NCBI GenBank assembly: GCA_910580045.1
Contig: CAJTXF010000052.1
Location: 1 to 18,549 of the forward strand
From: an uncultured Eubacteriales bacterium
GTDB lineage: Bacteria > Bacillota > Clostridia > Oscillospirales > Acutalibacteraceae
Reading direction: 5' to 3'
DNA: 18,549 nt
A program made the translations under genes and the position numbers. Below, piece after piece: positions 11,491 to 17,238 of this stretch (positions are counted from its first letter, which is position 1; the number at the start of each line of letters is the position of its first letter). The notes beneath the pieces are model-generated. The model had not been told where the DNA came from, did not search any database, and was given only the letters and a program-made list of their open reading frames with translations.

Positions 11491-11611
11491 GTATATTATT
11501 GTAAACCACCCGCGCCCGGTTGTCAAGCCCTGCCAGCGATTTTTCTGTATATTTTTTGCTTTTTGGGTTATGGATGCTGGATACAAGGCGTCTCCCCTCT
11601 CCAAATCATAG
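11480..11611 (+). CDS. Possible 43-residue small protein under the rightward promoter
   Basis: An open frame of 43 codons begins at a double ATG (11480 and 11483) about 26 nt downstream of the predicted plus-strand start site. It ends at TAG immediately before the terminator hairpin. The peptide starts MMIQYIIVNHPRPVV and carries a hydrophobic, aromatic-rich core FFCIFFAFWVM (residues 21-31) that could associate with a membrane. The upstream GGGAAGG is a poor and distant Shine-Dalgarno match. An open frame of this length could occur by chance, and the same DNA contains the rpoB promoter in the opposite strand, which constrains its sequence. The fit between promoter, ORF and terminator is the main argument for it. 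No family recognised. Confidence 0.3.
   Translation: MMIQYIIVNHPRPVVKPCQRFFCIFFAFWVMDAGYKASPLSKS
11498..11526 (-). promoter_or_regulatory. Consensus sigma-A promoter of rpoBC
   Basis: Reading leftward, TTGACA (11526-11521) is followed after 17 bp by TACAAT (11503-11498). Transcription should start near 11491, giving rpoB a leader of about 215 nt. It lies just downstream of the terminator that closes the preceding unit, so rpoBC is an independent transcription unit. It faces the rightward promoter at 11419-11447, with the two -10 boxes separated by 50 bp. Confidence 0.85.
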
Positions 11612-11645
11612 AAAAAGGCCCCTGCCGCGCATGGCAGGGGCCTTT
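11612..11645 (-). terminator. Strong intrinsic terminator of the Rrf2/60-residue ORF unit
   Basis: A perfect 13-bp stem (AAAGGCCCCTGCC paired with GGCAGGGGCCTTT) closes a 6-nt loop. On the minus strand it is followed by TTTTTCT, the hallmark of an intrinsic terminator. It lies 36 bp after the stop of the 60-residue ORF. In the plus direction the hairpin is followed only by TTTCC, so termination of the opposing transcript would be weaker. Confidence 0.9.
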
Positions 11646-11681
11646 CCAATGCTTTTCGCTTATCACCGGCAGGCCAGCTTG

Positions 11682-11864
11682 CTATCCTTCTTTCAGCAGG
11701 AGCCTGCGCTTGATTTGCTCCGCGGCCTTCTCCCAATCCGGCTCGCACAGCACCGGCAGAAATTCCGCCAAGTCGTCCCCGGCAAAATCCCACCATCTTC
11801 GTTGGACCAGCAGCCCGATAGGCTCCTCTGGGTAAATCCTGTTGGGATTCGGTCTCTCTTCCAT
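11682..11864 (-). CDS. Hypothetical 60-residue protein
   Basis: This short gene starts at ATG 11864 behind a GGGAG site about 6 nt upstream and ends shortly before a strong terminator, which supports it being real. The product is acidic to neutral with no signal peptide or membrane segment. A proline-rich start (MEERPNPNRIYPEEPIGLL) is followed by QRRWWDFAGDDLAEFLPVL and a basic, probably helical end (EKAAEQIKRRLLLKEG). I do not recognise the family. It lies 84 bp after the Rrf2 gene on the same strand and is probably cotranscribed with it, so a link to the Rrf2 regulon is possible. A small hairpin in the gap may affect its translation or mRNA stability. Confidence 0.65.
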   Translation of the reverse strand: MEERPNPNRIYPEEPIGLLVQRRWWDFAGDDLAEFLPVLCEPDWEKAAEQIKRRLLLKEG

Positions 11865-11888
11865 CGGGGGCTCCCTTTTCTATGTATC

Positions 11889-11914
11889 AACCGGCCTCCT
11901 TTCCCCCGCCGGTT
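11889..11914 (-). repeat. Hairpin between Rrf2 gene and small ORF with purine-rich loop
   Basis: A perfect 7-bp stem (AACCGGC/GCCGGTT) closes a 12-nt loop. On the minus strand the loop contains AAAGGAG, a Shine-Dalgarno-like run that sits too far from the downstream ATG at 11864 to serve it. There is no T-run, so it is not a terminator. It might be a processing or protein-binding site; role unknown. Confidence 0.35.
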
Positions 11915-11948
11915 TCCACAGCTATCGCCTTTCTTTTTCTCAGCTCTT

Positions 11949-12401
11949 TCACGGCAATTCGCCTTTGCTGCATATCCGCCCCCTCTGTTCCCCGCGCAAG
12001 TCAAAGGGCTCGTTGCTGCAAATCACGTCAAACGTGAAAGCGCCCAGCTCAGCCCGCACGTCTTGGGACACCTTCTCATAGATGGAATGCAGGCGGCAGT
12101 GTTCCCGGCCGCAGCTGTACTCCTCCTTCTGGCAGCGGCTGAGCATATACGGCCCCTCCACGCTTTCAATCACCTGCAGCAGGCTGATTTCTCCTGCCGG
12201 GCGGCTGAGGCTGTATCCTCCCCGGGCCCCCTTGAAGGAGCACACCAGCCCGTCCCGCACCAGGCCCCGCAGAATCTTTAAGCAGAAGCGCTGGGGCACC
12301 TGCATCTTCTCCGAGATGGTGCCCGCGTCCCACCGGCCCGGGTTACGGGTCAGGTATTCCACGATTCTCACGGCGTAGTCCGCCTCTAATGTCATTACCA
12401 T
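11949..12401 (-). CDS. Rrf2-family transcriptional regulator with cysteine triad
   Basis: The 150-residue protein is a typical Rrf2 regulator, a family that includes IscR, NsrR and CymR. The N-terminal helix is MTLEADYAVRIVEYL, followed by the winged helix-turn-helix around residues 28-65, with the wing GARGGYSLSRPAG. Three cysteines, Cys90, Cys97 and Cys102 (C-x6-C-x4-C), lie where Fe-S-binding family members carry their cluster ligands. Iron-sulfur-based sensing of nitric oxide, oxygen or cluster status is therefore plausible but unproven. The ATG at 12401 has GGAG 7 nt upstream; an ATG two codons later is an alternative. The C-terminus (from about residue 130) extends past the usual end and holds another Cys144. 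No promoter was seen in the 94 bp before it, so it may share a transcript with the lipoprotein gene. Its targets cannot be told from this window. Confidence 0.88.
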   Translation of the reverse strand: MVMTLEADYAVRIVEYLTRNPGRWDAGTISEKMQVPQRFCLKILRGLVRDGLVCSFKGARGGYSLSRPAGEISLLQVIESVEGPYMLSRCQKEEYSCGREHCRLHSIYEKVSQDVRAELGAFTFDVICSNEPFDLRGEQRGRICSKGELP

Positions 12402-12495
12402 GCCATTTCTCCGTTTTCACTCCGTCCTGAGGGCCTGATTTCTGCCTTTGCCTGCTTTCAGCCCAGGCCCAAGGGCATTGGGCGCGTGCGCGGCC

Positions 12496-13359
12496 TCAGT
12501 CGTCATCAAGGGCCTCTACATCCCAATCCAGCACTGTGCCCGTGGCCCCGTCTATCTCAAATTCATATTCCATTCCGCCAAACAGGATTTCCCCTTCGTA
12601 CACAATCCGACCGTCATCCCAGTCTGTCTCAAATTTGACAATATCCCCTGAGGAGGCCCCGGGCACCCGCGCCAAAGCAATGCCTTTGGCCTCTTCGGCA
12701 GAAATCCCTGCCGGCTCCGGCGCCGGGGTCTGGATAGGCTGGGGGGTGGGCTGAGGTGTGGGCCGGGGAGTCGGCCTGGGGGTGGGTTTTGCCGCGGGGG
12801 CGTCCTCCTGCTCCCGATCCCAGGCCAGCACATCTCCGCTCACAGCGTCTATCTCATACTCATACTCCATCCAATCCCCACTCACAAACTCTATTTCATA
12901 GACCTGCCTTCCGTCCTCCCAGTCCAGCTTCACCTTGGTGAAGCTCACTTCTCCGGCAGAGAGCTGCGCATGGGCCAGGGCCCGCTCCTTTGCCTGTTCT
13001 TCCGTGAGCAGCTTCGCTTCCCCGGCGGAACTCTCCTGGGGGGCAGACGTTTGCTGGGGGCGCCCCGGCTTTTCCTGATGTGTCCCAGAACTCTCCTGGG
13101 GGCGTGACTGCCCAGAGGAGCTGCCCGCCTCCGGGCCGCTCTCCCCTTGGGGCTTGCTGTTCTCCTCATGGGGCTTACCGCTCTCCTCATGGGGCCTACC
13201 GCTTTCCTCTGCCTGAGAGGGCCCCTCGCTGCCGCTGCCTGTCAGGCTGTCCAATACAGCGCCCACATCCGCGTCCACAGGAACATCGCACCCGGCAAGG
13301 GACAGGCTCAGCAGCAGCGCGCAGAGCCCGCCGCCTATTCTTTTATAGATTCCTCTCGT
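12496..13359 (-). CDS. PepSY-domain lipoprotein, apparently starting at ACG
   Basis: The mature protein has two PepSY-like domains, at about residues 116-181 and 218-280. The first contains LTEEQAKERALAHA and EYEYEIDAVSGDVLAWD; the second contains ISAEEAKGIALARV and EYEFEIDGATGTVLDWD. They are joined by a (PTPRPTPQ)-type linker and preceded by a Ser/Gly/Glu/Pro-rich stretch. The only ATG/GTG/TTG start in frame is GTG at 13278, which would yield a protein without export signal. Upstream, in the same frame, lies a perfect lipoprotein signal: (T)RGIYKRIGGG, then CALLLSLSLAGC with the lipobox Cys at residue 24. The codon exactly 7 nt after AAAAGGAGG (13375-13367) is ACG at 13359. I therefore call an ACG start giving 287 residues. 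The frame is closed upstream by a stop at 13401-13399. PepSY domains are often linked to peptidase inhibition or sporulation proteins, but the role here is unknown. Confidence 0.8.
   Translation of the reverse strand, partial: TRGIYKRIGGGLCALLLSLSLAGCDVPVDADVGAVLDSLTGSGSEGPSQAEESGRPHEESGKPHEENSKPQGESGPEAGSSSGQSRPQESSGTHQEKPGRPQQTSAPQESSAGEAKLLTEEQAKERALAHAQLSAGEVSFTKVKLDWEDGRQVYEIEFVSGDWMEYEYEIDAVSGDVLAWDREQEDAPAAKPTPRPTPRPTPQPTPQPIQTPAPEPAGISAEEAKGIALARVPGASSGDIVKFETDWDDGRIVYEGEILFGGMEYEFEIDGATGTVLDWDVEALDDD
12733..12789 (-). repeat. Pro-Thr repeat linker in the lipoprotein gene
   Basis: Tandem 6-bp and 12-bp units encode PTPRPTPRPTPQPTPQP between the two PepSY domains. Such Pro-Thr stretches form extended, flexible spacers in surface proteins. 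The DNA repeat may vary in copy number between strains. Confidence 0.75.
13149..13211 (-). repeat. Three 21-bp tandem repeats in the lipoprotein N-terminal linker
   Basis: Three adjacent 21-bp units (13149-13169, 13170-13190, 13191-13211) encode variants of the heptad E-E-S-G-K-P-H, namely ESGRPHE, ESGKPHE and ENSKPQG. The reading frame is kept because 21 is a multiple of three. This low-complexity stretch follows the lipid-anchored cysteine and probably holds the PepSY domains away from the membrane. Confidence 0.75.
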
Positions 13360-13381
13360 AGTAAGTCCTCCTTTTCTCCAA

Positions 13382-14467
13382 TCAGTCCAGAAAATCCTTC
13401 AGTTTTTTCGAGCGGCTGGGGTGCCGCAGCTTCCGCAGGGCCTTGGCCTCAATCTGCCGGATGCGCTCCCGGGTCACGTTGAATTCCTTGCCCACTTCCT
13501 CCAAGGTCCGGTTGCGGCCGTCCTCCAGCCCGAACCGCAGGCGCAGCACCTTTTCCTCCCGGGGGGTCAGAGAGTCCAGCACATTGCCCAGGGTCTCCTT
13601 GAGCAATGTGTGGCTGGCCGCCTCCTGGGGGGCGGGGGCGTCGTCGTCCGGGATAAAGTCCCCCAGATGGCTGTCCTCCTCCTCACCAATGGGGGTCTCC
13701 ATGGACACGGGCTCCTGGGCCACCCGCATGATTTCCCGGACCTTGTCCACAGGCATTTCCAGCTCCAGGGCAATCTCGTCCGCGCTGGGCTCCCGGCCGT
13801 TCACGTGCAGAAGCTGGGAGTTGGCTTTCTTCACCTTGTTGATGGTCTCCACCATGTGCACCGGGATGCGGATGGTCCTGGCCTGGTCCGCAATGGCCCG
13901 GGTGATAGCCTGGCGAATCCACCAAGTGGCGTAGGTAGAGAACTTGAACCCCTTGGTATAGTCAAACTTCTCCACAGCCTTAATCAGGCCCAGGTTCCCC
14001 TCCTGAATCAAGTCCAGGAAGTGCATCCCCCTGCCCACATAGCGCTTGGCAATGCTGACCACCAGGCGCAGGTTGGCCTCAGAAAGGCGCTTTTTGGCCG
14101 CCTCGTCCCCGTCTGTAATGCGCACGGCCAAGTCTACCTCTTCCTCAGGGGTCAGCAGGGGCACCCGGCCGATTTCCTTCAGATAGACCTTCACCGGGTC
14201 GTCAATGGAAATCCCCTCGCCGCCCTCCAGCTCGGCAATCTCGCTGGTCTTGACCAGCTCTGCCTCGTCCAGCTGCATGTCGTCGAAATCCTCCACGATT
14301 TCCACGCCCTGGCTCTCCAATGTATCATAAAATTTTTCAATCTGCTCTGGGTCAAAGTCCAGCTCACCCAAAGCGTCCAAAATCTCCTTGGTGCTCAGTC
14401 GGCCCTTGCCCTTGCCAAACTCCACCAAATCCTTAATGACTGTTTTCTTGTCCGGCTGTGCGCTCAT
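13382..14467 (-). CDS. rpoD: RNA polymerase primary sigma factor (sigma-70/SigA)
   Basis: This is the housekeeping sigma factor that directs RNA polymerase to TTGACA/TATAAT promoters. The 361-residue length resembles B. subtilis SigA (371). The N-terminal region 1.1-like segment is acidic. Region 1.2 is near DDPVKVYLKEIGRVPLLTPEEE (89-110). Region 2 contains ANLRLVVSIAKRYVGRGM and the core-binding, -10-recognising stretch FDYTKGFKFSTYATWWIRQA (168-187). Region 3 contains IRIPVHMVETINK. Region 4.2 ends in the helix-turn-helix TLEEVGKEFNVTRERIRQIE (321-340). The ATG at 14467 follows AGGTGG at short spacing. The gene follows dnaG by 118 bp and precedes the lipoprotein gene, whose Shine-Dalgarno site begins 6 bp after the rpoD stop. 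Confidence 0.98.
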   Translation of the reverse strand: MSAQPDKKTVIKDLVEFGKGKGRLSTKEILDALGELDFDPEQIEKFYDTLESQGVEIVEDFDDMQLDEAELVKTSEIAELEGGEGISIDDPVKVYLKEIGRVPLLTPEEEVDLAVRITDGDEAAKKRLSEANLRLVVSIAKRYVGRGMHFLDLIQEGNLGLIKAVEKFDYTKGFKFSTYATWWIRQAITRAIADQARTIRIPVHMVETINKVKKANSQLLHVNGREPSADEIALELEMPVDKVREIMRVAQEPVSMETPIGEEEDSHLGDFIPDDDAPAPQEAASHTLLKETLGNVLDSLTPREEKVLRLRFGLEDGRNRTLEEVGKEFNVTRERIRQIEAKALRKLRHPSRSKKLKDFLD

Positions 14468-14585
14468 CTACGCCACCTATCCTTTCTTTCATCCAACCCA
14501 TCCCGTGTGGTTTTGCTCCTTTGAGCTGTGTGAACCATATGCACCCTGCTCTATGTTTGCCTGGTCCGCTTTTCACAGCGGCCTG

Positions 14586-16355
14586 TTATTTCTGCTTGTT
14601 CTTCTTCATGGCCTCCACAAATTCCCTCATGTCCCCGTCGCTGGCGTTTTTGGCCCAGTCACTTCCTGCATACTGCCCCTCCTCCAAAATAATCTTTCGA
14701 TATTTCTCCACGTCCGCGCTGGTGGCAGGGGCGTCTTCCCTGCGGGCCAGCATCCCGCTGAGCTCTCCAATCTCCTCCCGGGTCAGCTCCCCCGCCAAAT
14801 TCCCCAAAGTGGCCGCGCCATGTATAGTTTTGCCCAATATGGCGGCGTATACTCTGCGGTTCAGGGCAGTCACGAACTTTTCCGGCGGCACCAGCTTTTG
14901 CAGCACCTCCGCCTTGTCCTGGTGGCGGAACAGGAAGTCAATAATCCCTTCCTCTGCCAGGGCGGCCCGGGTGCGCTTCTGGAAGTCCGGGTTCCTGCTC
15001 ACCGCGGCCTGGGGCAAATCCATCTGGGCCCGGATTTGCTTTTTCTCCTCCTGCCGCCGCTCCCGCTTAGAGAGCCTGTCCACTGTCTCCAGAATCCGCT
15101 GCCTGTCCACCCCGGTCTCTCCGGCCAGCTTCCCGGCGTAGATGTCCTGCTCCATGGGGCTGTGCAGCTTGGAGAGCACCTGCTCCGCCGCCTCGCTGAG
15201 GTACCGGAGCCTGCCGTCCTCTGTGCTGATGTCATACTGGGCCCGCAGCCGGTCCAGCCGGTACTCCACGTCCGTGCCGCTCTGCTCCACCAGCTGCCGG
15301 AAGCGCGCCGGCCCCTCTTCCCCATAATTGCGCATAAACTCGTCCGGGTCCTTGCCCCCAGGCACAGTGACCACCCGCACCCGCAGGCCCGTGTCCTTCA
15401 GGATGGGGATGGCCCGCTCCGCCGCCTTCTGTCCCGCCCCGTCCGCGTCATAGCAGATGACCACCTCGTCCGCGTAGCGCTTGAGGATGCGTGCCTGCTC
15501 CTCAGTCAAAGAGGTGCCCAGGGACGCGATAGCGTTCTGGAAACCAGCCCTGTGCAGGGCAATCACATCCATGTAGCCCTCTGCCAGAATCAGCTGGCGG
15601 CTGTCCGTGTTCTTGGCGAAGTTCATGGCGAACAGGCCGCTGCTCTTGTGGTATACCGGGGTGTCGGCAGTGTTGATATACTTGGGCTTCTCGTCAGTGA
15701 GCACCCGCCCGCCGAAGGCAGTCACGTTCCCCCGCAAATCAAAGATAGGGAACATCACCCGGCTCCGGTAGCGGTCGTACAGGTTCCCTTTCTGAGAGAC
15801 GCGGGCCATGTCAGACTGGGTGAGCTCCTCCTTGGTATAGCCCTTTTGGCGCAGATGGTTCACCAGCCCAAAGCCGCTGTCCGGGGCATAGCCCAGGCCG
15901 AAATGGCGGATAGTCCTGCTGTCCAGGCCCCTGGCCCGGAAATAATCCAGCCCAGCCCGGCCCTCTGGGGACATCAGGGTCTGATAGAAAAACCGGCCTG
16001 CCTCCCGGTTAATTTCCAGAATGCGCACACGCAGCTTGGCCATAGTGTCATCCTGGCCGTTTTCCGGAACCTGCAGTCCGGCCCGCTGGGCCAGCCAGCG
16101 CACAGCCTCCACAAAATCCAGGCGCTCTGCCTCCATCACAAAGTTGATAACACCGCCGCCCTTGCCGCAGCCGAAACAGTAGTAGGAATTATTTCCCGGG
16201 TACACGTTAAAGGATGGGCTTTTCTCGCTGTGGAAGGGACACAGGCCCACCAGATTTTTGCCCCGGCGCTTGAGGGTGAGGTAGGCGGGGACAATATCCT
16301 CCAAGCGGCAGCGTTCCTCCAGCTCGCGGATAAATTCGGAGGGGATTTTTGGCAT
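14586..16355 (-). CDS. dnaG: DNA primase
   Basis: DnaG synthesises the RNA primers for chromosomal replication at the DnaB-helicase fork. The 589-residue length is near that of B. subtilis DnaG (about 603). The N-terminal zinc ribbon has Cys39, His42, Cys60 and Cys63. The TOPRIM catalytic core has Glu259 (LILAEGYMD) and the DxD motif Asp303/Asp305 (CYDADGAGQK). The last 150 residues form the helicase-interaction region. I chose the ATG at 16355, preceded by AAAGGAG with 7 nt spacing, over an in-frame ATG at 16403. The shorter form starts MPKIPSEFIRELEERCRLED, as in the family. dgt-dnaG-rpoD is a conserved Clostridia order, but here an 880-bp palindrome-rich stretch separates dgt from dnaG. 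Confidence 0.97.
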   Translation of the reverse strand: MPKIPSEFIRELEERCRLEDIVPAYLTLKRRGKNLVGLCPFHSEKSPSFNVYPGNNSYYCFGCGKGGGVINFVMEAERLDFVEAVRWLAQRAGLQVPENGQDDTMAKLRVRILEINREAGRFFYQTLMSPEGRAGLDYFRARGLDSRTIRHFGLGYAPDSGFGLVNHLRQKGYTKEELTQSDMARVSQKGNLYDRYRSRVMFPIFDLRGNVTAFGGRVLTDEKPKYINTADTPVYHKSSGLFAMNFAKNTDSRQLILAEGYMDVIALHRAGFQNAIASLGTSLTEEQARILKRYADEVVICYDADGAGQKAAERAIPILKDTGLRVRVVTVPGGKDPDEFMRNYGEEGPARFRQLVEQSGTDVEYRLDRLRAQYDISTEDGRLRYLSEAAEQVLSKLHSPMEQDIYAGKLAGETGVDRQRILETVDRLSKRERRQEEKKQIRAQMDLPQAAVSRNPDFQKRTRAALAEEGIIDFLFRHQDKAEVLQKLVPPEKFVTALNRRVYAAILGKTIHGAATLGNLAGELTREEIGELSGMLARREDAPATSADVEKYRKIILEEGQYAGSDWAKNASDGDMREFVEAMKKNKQK

Positions 16356-16699
16356 GGGGAGGCTCCTTTCATAATATGTGGGAAGGGGACAGAAGGTGCG
16401 CAAAGCACCCCCTGACGGCTCGGGGGGAAGGTCCCCAGTGGGGGCCGTTCTGACCCGAACGAGTCGGCAGACGAGACTCAGGCGCTTTCACCAGGCAAAA
16501 CGCGGGAGCAGCGACCGGGATCCAGGGGGGCTTGCCCCCTGGCAGGGTTCGGGACAGAGTCCCGAGGTCTTGCCCTTGACCTTTGGGGCGGCGCATCAAG
16601 ACCCAAAGAGAAGCAGCACTCAAATCCCAGAACTTGAGCTAGCCAGAGGCACAAACCAGCGCCGCCCCCAGTGCCCCAAGCCGCAGTACACAGCAAGAT

Positions 16700-16738
16700 T
16701 CCGAAAGATAGGAAAGCGTGGCTTTCCTATCTTTCGGA
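16700..16738. repeat. 18-bp perfect hairpin with GTG loop
   Basis: The arms TCCGAAAGATAGGAAAGC and its exact complement surround a 3-nt loop. This is the longest perfect stem in the window. Neither side has a T-run. The loop-proximal GGAAAGC/GCTTTCC is shared with the hairpin at 16919-16947. Confidence 0.8.
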
Positions 16739-16787
16739 GAGAGGCGGACGGCCAGCAGAAGCGTTGGGAGGCTAAGCGTTGCCGATA

Positions 16788-16864
16788 GATGCCGCTCTAT
16801 TCAGAAACCGGGAGCTAACGGCAAGAGCCTGACGGTCAGCAGCTTCCCGGTTGTAAGCGGCATC
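16788..16864. repeat. Nested 77-bp stem-loop element
   Basis: Three tiers of pairing are nested. The outer GATGCCGCT (16788-16796) pairs with AGCGGCATC (16856-16864). The middle AACCGGGAGCT (16806-16816) pairs with AGCTTCCCGGTT (16841-16852), leaving one bulged T. The inner CTGA pairs with TCAG around CGG. The element lies between the two hairpins that share GGAAAGC arms. It could act as RNA or DNA; no known family was recognised. Confidence 0.6.
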
Positions 16865-16918
16865 TCCCGGGAACGCTCAGCGGCCCCACGCTCCTACAGA
16901 CGGCCTGCGGCTCTCTGC

Positions 16919-16947
16919 GAGTTGGGAAAGCATAGCTTTCCCAACTC
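16919..16947. repeat. 13-bp perfect hairpin with ATA loop
   Basis: GAGTTGGGAAAGC pairs with GCTTTCCCAACTC around ATA. It shares the loop-proximal GGAAAGC/GCTTTCC with the 18-bp hairpin at 16700-16738 while the outer arms differ, suggesting two members of one repeat type. Confidence 0.75.
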
Positions 16948-17115
16948 AACAGATTCGCGCGGCCGGCATCTTTGGCGGCGCGACTGGTGCCTCGCGCTGA
17001 TGTTTTGGGGCCGTCGGACGTTCTGCGCCGTTCCTTTCCTTTTGCGCGCCGCCTTTCTGGGGTTTCACCTTTCCACTCTTGCTTGGCTGGATTGCTTTTG
17101 CGGTTAGGTTTCGAC

Positions 17116-17175
17116 CTTGGGGGCGCTGCCCCCAAGCCCCTGCAGCCTTTGAAAAGGCTGGCGAAACTTTTCGCC
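17116..17175. repeat. Three consecutive hairpins downstream of dgt
   Basis: CTTGGGGGC-GCT-GCCCCCAAG (17116-17136), CAGCCTT-TGAA-AAGGCTG (17143-17160) and GGCGAA-ACTT-TTCGCC (17160-17175) follow one another almost without gaps. They lie 64 bp and more after the dgt stop codon. They could protect the 3' end of the dgt mRNA. None has a proper U-run for intrinsic termination. Confidence 0.65.
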
Positions 17176-17238
17176 CGGCTTGGGTACTGCTTGGCGAAAG
17201 CCGCTGCTGCGAGCCGTCAGGCCCGTCAGCGCTCCCCG

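Larger units (their letters stand above)
11454..11646 (+). ncRNA. Predicted rightward transcript antisense to the rpoB 5' leader
   Basis: The transcript is inferred from the plus-strand promoter at 11419-11447 and the 13-bp GC-rich hairpin at 11614-11645, which in this direction is followed only by TTTCC. It would be about 190 nt, and its first 38 nt or so would be complementary to the 5' end of the predicted rpoB mRNA. If the hairpin fails to stop polymerase, the RNA would run antisense into the 60-residue ORF and the Rrf2 gene. No known RNA family was recognised. It could instead be the mRNA of the small ORF at 11480-11611. Confidence 0.4.
16356..17238. repeat. Gene-free stretch packed with palindromic, REP-like elements
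   Basis: The 880 bp between dgt and dnaG hold no credible gene. Open frames exist on both strands, but they run through palindromes, lack convincing ribosome binding sites and encode low-complexity Arg/Pro/Ser-rich products. Instead there are at least nine hairpins, listed here or separately. GGTCCCC-AGT-GGGGGCC is at 16430-16446. CCAGGGGG...CCCCCTGG is at 16522-16542. CGGGAC-AGA-GTCCCG is at 16550-16564. The stretch resembles accumulated intergenic mobile palindromes rather than a degraded gene. No clear terminator with a T-run follows dgt on the minus strand. Confidence 0.7.

Noticed and set aside
11454..11646. 6S RNA for the rightward transcript
   Set aside because: The 5' and 3' ends do not form the long closing stem and central bubble expected of 6S RNA; the 3' end is taken up by the terminator hairpin.
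13276..13278. GTG as the start of the PepSY protein
   Set aside because: It lies four codons after the lipobox cysteine and would discard a perfect export signal. The well-placed AGGAGG is about 90 bp upstream and matches the ACG position instead.
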